Source of the DNA: Lachnospiraceae bacterium UBA3801
GTDB taxonomy: Bacteria > Bacillota > Clostridia > Lachnospirales > Lachnospiraceae
Assembly: GCA_002368685.1 (NCBI GenBank)
Contig: DFEN01000117.1
Span: 1-15,578, forward strand
Reading direction: 5' to 3'
DNA length: 15,578 bases
Shown: in pieces, positions 1-6,148 of the stretch
Layout of the letters: each line of letters starts with the position of its first letter
Numbering within the stretch: position 1 is the stretch's first letter
Program-made: the position numbers and the translations under genes
Notes under the pieces: generated by a model
Seen by the model: the letters and a program-made list of their open reading frames with translations, nothing else
What the model was told of the DNA's origin: nothing
The model's database searches: none

Positions 1-117
1 GCTGAGACGGGTGCATCAACTAGATGTATGCCATTTGAGCAGGAGAATCTGTCAGATGTTTGTGTATGTTGCGGTAAGCCTGCTAAGAAGATGGTTTACT
101 TCGGTAGAGCATACTAA
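1..117 (+). CDS. proS: Prolyl-tRNA synthetase, C-terminal end (partial)
   Basis: Frame 1 is open from the first base and ends with TAA at 115-117, giving 38 residues. They include a CxxC pair ([10 protein letters not shown]) and end in VYFGRAY. This is the zinc-binding C-terminal domain of the archaeal/eukaryotic-like prolyl-tRNA synthetase, a class that ends in a conserved tyrosine and is common in Clostridia. The enzyme charges tRNA-Pro in the cytoplasm. The catalytic and anticodon-binding domains lie outside the window. The stop overlaps the stop of the convergent gene on the other strand (TAA at 115-117 against TAG read from 116 to 114), leaving no intergenic space and no visible terminator. 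Confidence 0.93.
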   Translation, partial: AETGASTRCMPFEQENLSDVCVCCGKPAKKMVYFGRAY

Positions 118-1031
118 TCTAAAGGCTGAAGCAGAAGCTGGAAGCTATTATCCGTCTTCTTAGAGGAAACAGTAAAGTAGGTTGATGAACCGTTGCCAGC
201 GGCTGATTGCCTCAGTCTATATACAGAATCAGGTGAAAAACCTTTAAAATCAGTTATAAAACTGGATGCAGCTGCTGTATCCAGTTTTTTAATTTCTGCA
301 TCCGTCATTGTAGTCGTATAATAACTAGTCGTTAGATAGTCATGTTCGGTAACCCTGACGGAGCCTGAATTTACAGTCGTTGTAGAGAATTCCCCGTAAT
401 AGTAGAAAAGATAAGAGCTTCTCATAAGATCGGGAGAAAAACTATTAAAGGCTTCTATATCCTTTTTGCTGGAATCAGATATTTCTGTGGAAGAATCATT
501 TATATTGAATTCGGCATATAGGATGTCTCCGGATTCTGTTACTATAAATCTATGTGTTTCAGAATTATCGAACTTGGTAAAGGTAAAATCCCAAAAATAA
601 GCCGCGTAGGTTTGGAAGGTAGTATCTATAGCTCTATAAGGTTTAGAGGTCCAGGAATACCAATTATAATCGTTAGAGGCTATACTTACCGGATAGAGTC
701 CCTTAGAGTGAAGATCTGTTACTCGATTAACGAGAATATTCTTCATTCCAAATTCTGTTTTATTACAGTGATCTTCTGTTGTTTCCGATATGGTGCTGTC
801 CCAGATTCCAAGAATCAGCTGAAGGCACTGTTCAGAGGTGAGCTGCTGGGAGGCGTTTTCTATCATTGCTTCTGAGGGACCGGAATAGTATTCTGGTGGG
901 ACATTTTCTACGGAGTCCAGCTGAGATTTATCCTCACGCTCAATTAAAAAGCCAGGTAGCAGGATAGAAGTCGCAGCTACCGCCAGAGTGAGAATCACAG
1001 CTATTAAGTTTTTGACCATCTGTTTTTTCAT
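114..1031 (-). CDS. Membrane-anchored or secreted protein of unknown function, two-component operon partner
   Basis: I do not recognise this 305-aa protein. It begins with a basic MKKQMVKN stretch and a hydrophobic segment at about residues 8-30, ending in [10 protein letters not shown]. There is no lipobox, so it is either an uncleaved membrane anchor or a signal peptide. The rest is soluble and probably extracytoplasmic. It is rich in Ser, Thr, Tyr and aromatic residues, with two cysteines (about 69 and 89) and no repeats. The start lies 4 nt past the stop of the histidine kinase gene, so the two are surely co-transcribed and probably translationally coupled. That position fits an accessory protein that modulates or feeds the kinase, comparable in placement only to the extracytoplasmic regulators YycH/YycI. 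This role is inferred from context. No known domain was identified. Confidence 0.8.
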   Translation of the reverse strand: MKKQMVKNLIAVILTLAVAATSILLPGFLIEREDKSQLDSVENVPPEYYSGPSEAMIENASQQLTSEQCLQLILGIWDSTISETTEDHCNKTEFGMKNILVNRVTDLHSKGLYPVSIASNDYNWYSWTSKPYRAIDTTFQTYAAYFWDFTFTKFDNSETHRFIVTESGDILYAEFNINDSSTEISDSSKKDIEAFNSFSPDLMRSSYLFYYYGEFSTTTVNSGSVRVTEHDYLTTSYYTTTMTDAEIKKLDTAAASSFITDFKGFSPDSVYRLRQSAAGNGSSTYFTVSSKKTDNSFQLLLQPLD

Positions 1032-1035
1032 ATTC

Positions 1036-2490
1036 CTAGTCTAGCTCTTTCTCTTCTTCGCATGTATCTATAGTTACTATCATTCGGGTACCTTTGCCCA
1101 GTTCACTTTCAATCTTTAGATCTGCGGCGTGTTCCTTAAGTATTGCAGCTACAAGGGACATTCCGAGACCTGCACCCCCCTCGCTTCGGGAGCGGGATTT
1201 ATCAACCATATAGAATTCGTCACATATCCTATCTATATCTTCAGGGGCTATTCCTATTCCATGATCCTCCACAACAAATTCATAAAGGGAAGAGTTTTCA
1301 GTGTTAGAAGCCTCTTCAAGTAGTCTTCCGGTAAAGGAAATGGTATCTCCCTCTTTGGAAGCTTTTCTTGCATTATCTAGCAGGTTGATAAAGGCAGTCT
1401 TGAGAAGAGGGCTATCACATAGGATGCCTGCACTTTCAAAACTATATTCCAGGGTCAGCCCACAGTTCTCTATCGAAGGAAGAACAGTTTCTATAACCGC
1501 TTCTCCAAGGGCCTGAGTATTTACAGGTGTTTTAGGTATCTTCCCATCCTTTAGATATATTAGATCGAAGAGATGAGACGACATCTGTTCTAGACGTTTT
1601 CCTTCAGAGAATATATATCCAGCGGCCTTTACCTCGTCCTCCCTAGGAAGATCTACAGAACGGATGGTATCCGCGTAGCCTATAATCGTAGTCATTGGAG
1701 TTTTGATTTCGTGTGTGAAGTCGGCTACGAATTGGTCTCTTCTGTGAATCATATCATTTAGTTCATCGATGTGGCCTTCTACGGAGTCGGCCATGTTGTT
1801 GAACTTATCAGACAACAGTCCGACTTCGTCCTGTGACTTAAGGTCGCTTCTGGTATCGAAGTTGCCCTTTGCAAAATCATCAGTGATAGCATTTAACTTT
1901 TCTAGTGGCCGGGTAAGAAGCTTGGTAATCATATAGACAAGAAGCCCGGATACTAAAAGAGTAATTAGGATAAATAGCTCATAGAGATGAATCGATGAAT
2001 CCATTGTTTTTTTTGTGTCGGTTATATCATGGCTTGTAATGATGGAAACGATGGAATTATTAACTTGAATAGTGGCACTAACATAGACGTAGGTTTTATC
2101 GCCTTCTTTTATTATTTGATATTTCTTAATTGAATCTGTTGATGTTGATATCAGTTTATCAGAAGGTTTCGCCTCAGAATCTTTTGGTGAGTATAGAATC
2201 TTAGAATTGTACAAAACATATAAGTTGGTTGTAGAGCTAAGCATTCCGGAGCTGACTCTATCAGATATTGAAGGAAGGTAATCCTCTACCCTGAGACGAG
2301 GGGAGTTGACAATATCAAGGAGGGAATATTCGATAGCAGACTCTGCGAGGTTATTTTCTGTAACAGCGGTTTTAATCTCTGCTTCCATCAGAAGACGGTT
2401 TTGTCTAGACGTCATAAAAAAACCTGAAACAGACAGGGTTATAACTATAATTATAATGTTGATAAGAAGAACCTTGTATCGGAATTTCAT
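1036..2490 (-). CDS. Sensor histidine kinase (HAMP, HisKA, HATPase)
   Basis: This is a 484-aa membrane sensor kinase. TM1 is at about residues 6-27, an external sensor region at 28-169, and TM2 at about 170-190. A HAMP linker follows at about 190-245 (LLTRPLEKLN and DEVGLLSDKFNNMADSV). The dimerisation/phosphoacceptor helix carries FVADFTHEIKTPMTTI with His260 as the predicted phosphorylation site. The ATPase domain shows an N box (FINLLDNARKAS, about 368-378), a G1 box (DHGIGI, 409-414) and a G2 box (GGAGLGMSL, about 438-446), so all catalytic motifs are intact. It should autophosphorylate and pass phosphate to Asp53 of the regulator encoded 29 nt upstream. The external sensor domain (about 140 aa) has no family I can name. 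The C-terminus ends in an acidic tail (EEEKELD). The operon lies divergent to the ABC efflux genes, its likely targets. Confidence 0.95.
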   Translation of the reverse strand: MKFRYKVLLINIIIIVITLSVSGFFMTSRQNRLLMEAEIKTAVTENNLAESAIEYSLLDIVNSPRLRVEDYLPSISDRVSSGMLSSTTNLYVLYNSKILYSPKDSEAKPSDKLISTSTDSIKKYQIIKEGDKTYVYVSATIQVNNSIVSIITSHDITDTKKTMDSSIHLYELFILITLLVSGLLVYMITKLLTRPLEKLNAITDDFAKGNFDTRSDLKSQDEVGLLSDKFNNMADSVEGHIDELNDMIHRRDQFVADFTHEIKTPMTTIIGYADTIRSVDLPREDEVKAAGYIFSEGKRLEQMSSHLFDLIYLKDGKIPKTPVNTQALGEAVIETVLPSIENCGLTLEYSFESAGILCDSPLLKTAFINLLDNARKASKEGDTISFTGRLLEEASNTENSSLYEFVVEDHGIGIAPEDIDRICDEFYMVDKSRSRSEGGAGLGMSLVAAILKEHAADLKIESELGKGTRMIVTIDTCEEEKELD

Positions 2491-2519
2491 AATGCCTTTA
2501 TTCCTTTATCAATAAATAC

Positions 2520-3191
2520 TTACTCCGTTAGTCTGTAGCCTGTACTATAGGCGGTTTTAAGCTCGTCCTTTAGTCCCAGCTTCTTACGAAGTCTTTGGAC
2601 GTGCAAGTCGACAGTTCTGGATTCGGGCTGCCACTCCGTCTCCCAAATAGTTTCAAAGATCTTGTCCTTGAATAGGGTTATATTCTTATTGCGAACAAAG
2701 AGCACTAAGAGGTCGAATTCCTTCGGGGTAAGTTTAACTTCCCCGTAATCTTCGGAAGAGATTTTCTGGGCCACTACTCTGTTCTCTGTATCTATCCTAA
2801 TATCTTTATACTCTAGAATTGTATCCGTTTTGTTATATCTTCGAAGAACTATACTGATTCGAGCCAGCAGCTCAACTATTTCAAACGGCTTAACGATATA
2901 GTCCTCTGCACCTGAAGTGAGTCCCTTGATGCGGTTATCAAGAGAGTTCATTGCAGTAATAAAAATAACAGGGATATTCATAGGCCTGATATATTCCATT
3001 AACTCATATCCATTTATCTCAGGGAGCATAACATCCAGGAGGATGAGATCGAAACTTTGATTTTCCTCCAGTAGATCGGCGGCTTCTCTACCATTATATC
3101 TGGCAGTGCATTTGTAGCCGGCTCTTGTCAGATTCATGACCATGAGATCTGAGATGGGCTTTTCGTCCTCAATAATAAGTATTTTAATCAT
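2520..3191 (-). CDS. OmpR/PhoB-family response regulator
   Basis: The 223-aa protein has a receiver domain (residues 1-115) with the acidic pair E8/D9, phosphoacceptor Asp53 in DLILLDVMLPE, the switch Thr79 in FITA, and Lys101 in the YIVKPF motif. A C-terminal winged-helix DNA-binding domain follows (about 128-223), with LTPKEFDLLVLF, the recognition-helix region SRTVDLHVQRLRKKL and the terminal hairpin YSTGYRLTE. These are typical length and motifs for OmpR-type transcription factors, which bind direct repeats as dimers. It is the first gene of its operon. A GAAGGT ribosome site lies about 8-10 nt before the ATG, and a good extended -10 promoter lies upstream. It most likely controls the divergent efflux operon and itself through the GATAC boxes at 3272-3330; that assignment is inference. 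Confidence 0.96.
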   Translation of the reverse strand: MIKILIIEDEKPISDLMVMNLTRAGYKCTARYNGREAADLLEENQSFDLILLDVMLPEINGYELMEYIRPMNIPVIFITAMNSLDNRIKGLTSGAEDYIVKPFEIVELLARISIVLRRYNKTDTILEYKDIRIDTENRVVAQKISSEDYGEVKLTPKEFDLLVLFVRNKNITLFKDKIFETIWETEWQPESRTVDLHVQRLRKKLGLKDELKTAYSTGYRLTE

Positions 3192-3237
3192 TTACTTTAC
3201 CTTCACTTTAGTAATTCATAAAACTATTACAGTAAAG

Positions 3238-3266
3238 AGTATAGCATTATTTTTTTAAATGAACAA
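3238..3266 (-). promoter_or_regulatory. Putative promoter of the response regulator operon
   Basis: On the minus strand the sequence reads TTGTTC (3266-3261), a 17-bp spacer, then TATACT (3243-3238). TG stands one base before the -10 (TGCTATACT), making an extended -10. The -10 matches the vegetative consensus at 5 of 6 positions and the -35 at 3 of 6, a pattern typical of promoters that rely on the extended -10 or on an activator. The nearest GATAC box starts 5 bp upstream of the -35, the usual place for an OmpR-type activator, which suggests autoregulation. Confidence 0.5.
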
Positions 3267-3271
3267 AAAAA

Positions 3272-3330
3272 GTATCAAAAAAAATAATATTTTGATACAT
3301 TCTCGATACAAATGGAAAGTAGTATCTAGA
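3272..3330. promoter_or_regulatory. Cluster of four GATAC boxes, probable operator for the two-component regulator
   Basis: Four 9-bp boxes fitting TYTNGATAC lie in 59 bp. They are TTTTGATAC on the minus strand (3280-3272), TTTTGATAC on the plus strand (3290-3298), TCTCGATAC on the plus strand (3301-3309), and TCTAGATAC on the minus strand (3330-3322). The first two form a perfect 9+9 inverted repeat around an AT-only 9-bp centre. The second and third form a head-to-tail repeat with an 11-bp period, the spacing used by OmpR/PhoB-family dimers. The cluster lies between the divergent regulator and efflux operons. Binding by the neighbouring regulator is inferred from the arrangement. Confidence 0.55.
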
Positions 3331-3332
3331 TT
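3303..3332 (+). promoter_or_regulatory. Weak candidate promoter of the efflux operon
   Basis: TCGATA (3303-3308) and TAGATT (3327-3332) with an 18-bp spacer are the best pair I find before the lipoprotein gene, each matching the vegetative consensus at only 4 of 6 positions. The -35 overlaps the third GATAC box and the -10 overlaps the fourth. This would fit a promoter that needs an OmpR-type activator, or one blocked by the distal box. The assignment is tentative. Confidence 0.28.
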
Positions 3333-3381
3333 AGAGTGAAGGAAAATGCACCTTTGTAAATGATAAAAGGAGAAGGCTAGT

Positions 3382-5025
3382 ATGAGAAACATTAAGTTTA
3401 AAAAAGTAATAAGCTGTGTGCTTGCTGTAACCTTGTGTCTATCTGCTGGCGGCTGTGGCAAGGGCAAGACGGTTGTTGATGATTATGGTGCTGAGGCGGG
3501 AGGCACAGATACTGCAGCGACTTCTAGTACAAACACGGATGGGATTTCAGTTGAGTCTGGTAATGGTCAGGCGCTCAGAGATATATATGGTAAAAAAGTG
3601 GAATGGAAGGATGAGTTTAATATAAAGGGAATTCCTTTCGAGATGAATATAAACTACACGGTTCCTGAGCTGGATGGTCTAAATGTATATACCAAGAAAG
3701 CGGTAAATGATGGGAAAGCAGACGAGGAGAAAATAGTAGAGGCACTCTTCGGAGATTCTGCAAAGAAGCTGGAGGAACTGAAATATGTAAATGAAACAGA
3801 CTATATGCCAATGATGTATAAGTATAGGGAAATAAAGCAGACTAGTGAGTATTACATGGCAGTAGATGATTCTGAAGCCGACGATGAATGGATTGGAATG
3901 GACAGAGATTACACGATTATTACTTCGGCATCAACAGAAAGCTTTAAGTGGGTTGATGATCAGAATATGTATATTCATATGTATGAAGGAGATTATAAGG
4001 GCGAAAGATTTGGACTGATACTTGCATATGATTATGTAGCTTCGGTTAAGTATATATTCTTTGAGCCTATAAGCATAAAGGATTACTATCCAGAGCATGA
4101 TTTTAAGTCTCTTTATGTTGCTGAATCAAACACAATGATGGGGGAACCTATTGAGTATGACAACAAATGTACAAAGAGTATGAGCGATATTAGATCAGAG
4201 GCAGATACATTTCTGAAGGATAAATTACAAATAGGTGGAGTTGTTGAAACAACGGAAAGCTCAGAAATCTACAAGTTTGCTGTTACTGATAATCTAGCCA
4301 GCTTCATGAACTCTACCTTTATAACAGGTAGTTTTGTGAATATAGAGCGAGGAAACTCTGTTCTTATGTTTTCTGACTCAGATTATTTAAGTACGATCAG
4401 AGCAGGGACAGAGGGCCAAGGAGTTGATTACAGTATACTCGCAGAACAGAAGGATCTGTACGCGGAATATATGGCTAGTCATGAGAATTCAGAAATAAGC
4501 GTATATGAGTACCTTGCAAGTCATGGACAGGATATTGAAGATGCTGCTGGTGAACCTAATTTTTATGTAGATGGATATGCACTATTTTTGGGTACAGAAT
4601 ATGACGCTTTAGCGGGTTCCTTCAATTATATGCATACCTTTAATATGGGAGCTGTTAATAAAGGCATTATCAAGGTTACGAGTAAGGGTATATATGGCGT
4701 GGATCTTGAAATAAGGGAAGAGACCATCGATGCAGTTGAAAACGTTAAGCTTCTGGATATAGAAAAAGTTAAAGAATCTGTTAAGGAGGGGCTGGCGGAT
4801 CAGTTTGAACCAGAAAAATTAGAGAATCCAAGTACAGTTCAGATAAGAGATATGTCACTAAACTATGCTCCATATTCAGAGGAGGAGGACAGTGATGAAT
4901 ATATGACTATTCCTATTTGGAATATAACACTATTAGGAAACTATGATGGCACACATGTGGCAAGTGTCAGAGTAAATGCTATGGACGGTTCTATATTAGA
5001 TATAAATTATTGGAGCTTTGAATAG
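3382..5025 (+). CDS. Lipoprotein of unknown function, first gene of ABC efflux operon
   Basis: I do not recognise the family of this 547-aa protein. It starts with a lipoprotein signal peptide: MRNIKFKK, a hydrophobic core, then LSAGGC with Cys25 as the predicted lipidated residue. A Gly/Ser/Thr-rich linker follows (to about residue 60), then a large soluble domain rich in Asp, Glu and Tyr with no internal repeat that I can see. It should be tethered to the outer face of the cytoplasmic membrane. A strong ribosome site (AAAGGAG, 3366-3372) stands 9 nt before the ATG. Its stop abuts the start of the adaptor gene with zero spacing, so it is part of the same operon and probably of the same machine. 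A substrate-capturing subunit, a signal-sensing lipoprotein or an immunity-like factor are all possible; the sequence does not decide between them. Confidence 0.85.
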   Translation: MRNIKFKKVISCVLAVTLCLSAGGCGKGKTVVDDYGAEAGGTDTAATSSTNTDGISVESGNGQALRDIYGKKVEWKDEFNIKGIPFEMNINYTVPELDGLNVYTKKAVNDGKADEEKIVEALFGDSAKKLEELKYVNETDYMPMMYKYREIKQTSEYYMAVDDSEADDEWIGMDRDYTIITSASTESFKWVDDQNMYIHMYEGDYKGERFGLILAYDYVASVKYIFFEPISIKDYYPEHDFKSLYVAESNTMMGEPIEYDNKCTKSMSDIRSEADTFLKDKLQIGGVVETTESSEIYKFAVTDNLASFMNSTFITGSFVNIERGNSVLMFSDSDYLSTIRAGTEGQGVDYSILAEQKDLYAEYMASHENSEISVYEYLASHGQDIEDAAGEPNFYVDGYALFLGTEYDALAGSFNYMHTFNMGAVNKGIIKVTSKGIYGVDLEIREETIDAVENVKLLDIEKVKESVKEGLADQFEPEKLENPSTVQIRDMSLNYAPYSEEEDSDEYMTIPIWNITLLGNYDGTHVASVRVNAMDGSILDINYWSFE

Positions 5026-6144
5026 ATGAGAATGTGGACACAAAATTATAGTAAGAATTATGGTAAGAGTAGGGCTGTCGCTAGAAGATTTATGGCGGCT
5101 GGTCTTACTCTTGCTATTTTAATGCTTACAGGTTGTGGAAATGCTGATATGGATCCACTTACATCGCCACTCGAAATCTCCTATGATCGACAAGAAGGTG
5201 AAAAGGTAACTGTTCAAAAGGGTGACCTTACTCCTACCTTTGAAGCAAAGATAGAGCTTTCGGGATATTCTGAGGAATCGTATTCTTTATTCTCAGAAAA
5301 GATGGAAGAAATGGAGACTCTGTATGATGCAAAGCTGGATCAGCTCCTAGTGTCAGAGGGTGAAAGCGTTACAGCAGGACAAACTCTTCTGACATTCAGT
5401 TCGGAGGTCCTTGATAAAAGGAGTAGAGAATGGTCCTCAACTAAGAGTGAAAAAGCGCTGAAGAGAGAACATTTAATTAATCTGCAGAATATAGATAGCT
5501 CCCAGGACTATAGTGCTGAGATAAAGGATTTGGGAGATGATATATATGTAGCGAATCAGTATATATCGGATGTAAATGGACTATATTCGAATCTGAATAT
5601 AATTGCTCGAAAGGATGGAGTTGTAAGCTTTGTAAATGAATCTGTTAGGAGCGGTTTCTTAGTTGTAGGCTCGCCAATTATAAAGACTTACACAGATGAT
5701 GGATATTATGTACTTGATAAGGCTTCGCTGGAAAGTGAATCAGACATATTGAATTCTAATTCTGATATGGAATTCAAGGTGGGCGATAAGTTTAAAGCTG
5801 TTTATGCTTTAAATGAATATGAAGTAGAGGTTATAGAGAATCCAAATGAAGAGGCTAGCGCGGGTGATGCTAGCAGTTTTAACAAGGTATATTTTAAGCT
5901 GGTAAATGATGTACCACTTAAAGATCACGTGCTTACACTGACAAAGGAAAAGGCTGAACTAAAGAATGTTTGTTATGTAGATAAAAGGGCAATACTCGTT
6001 CAGGATGAAGAAGCCTACGTAATAAAGGAAATGGAAGATGGCAATTTCCAGACGGTGAAGGTCAAGGTTGGAGATGTAGTTGGAGCATATGTTGTAATAA
6101 ATGAAGGACTGGATGAAGGCGACGCTGTTTTAATCCCGGGTTAA
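5026..6144 (+). CDS. Lipoprotein periplasmic-adaptor-like protein (HlyD/MacA/YknX type), single module
   Basis: The 372-aa protein has an N-terminal signal region with lipobox LTGC (Cys37). The classic adaptor order follows. The first half of the lipoyl-like domain is at about residues 97-126 (LDQLLVSEGESVTAGQTLLTF), a short helical hairpin at about 127-190, and the second half at about 192-222 (IIARKDGVVSFVNESVRSG). A beta-barrel follows at about 228-312 and a membrane-proximal domain at about 313-372 (VKVKVGDVVGAYVVINEGL, then DEGDAVLIPG). Adaptors of this family form rings on MacB-type permeases; in monoderms the YknX example works without an outer-membrane channel. The hairpin is short, as expected without an outer-membrane partner. 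ATG 5026 directly follows the previous TAG. GGAG at 5012-5015 stands 10 nt upstream and favours it over ATG 5032. Confidence 0.88.
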   Translation: MRMWTQNYSKNYGKSRAVARRFMAAGLTLAILMLTGCGNADMDPLTSPLEISYDRQEGEKVTVQKGDLTPTFEAKIELSGYSEESYSLFSEKMEEMETLYDAKLDQLLVSEGESVTAGQTLLTFSSEVLDKRSREWSSTKSEKALKREHLINLQNIDSSQDYSAEIKDLGDDIYVANQYISDVNGLYSNLNIIARKDGVVSFVNESVRSGFLVVGSPIIKTYTDDGYYVLDKASLESESDILNSNSDMEFKVGDKFKAVYALNEYEVEVIENPNEEASAGDASSFNKVYFKLVNDVPLKDHVLTLTKEKAELKNVCYVDKRAILVQDEEAYVIKEMEDGNFQTVKVKVGDVVGAYVVINEGLDEGDAVLIPG

Positions 6145-6147
6145 AGG
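6143..6147 (+). promoter_or_regulatory. Unusually close ribosome-site-like AAAGG before the double-adaptor gene
   Basis: AAAGG overlaps the TAA stop of the upstream adaptor gene and leaves only one base before ATG 6149, too close for a normal Shine-Dalgarno contact. No better site precedes the start, and the next in-frame ATG would lose most of the signal peptide. Translation probably depends on ribosomes finishing the upstream gene (re-initiation). Confidence 0.4.
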
Positions 6148-6148
6148 T

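Noticed and set aside
552..875. Plus-strand open frame of 107 codons
   Set aside because: It lies fully inside the minus-strand 305-aa gene, has no ribosome site, and its translation looks random (short basic and aromatic runs, no domain).
3272..3298. Perfect 9-bp inverted repeat read as a transcription terminator
   Set aside because: The stem is almost all A-T, there is no T-run after it in a useful place, and it lies upstream of two divergent genes rather than after a gene. An operator is the better reading.
3346..3363. Possible five-codon leader peptide (MHLCK) before the lipoprotein gene
   Set aside because: AAGGA is only 2 nt before its ATG, the peptide is too short to judge, and no attenuator hairpins accompany it.
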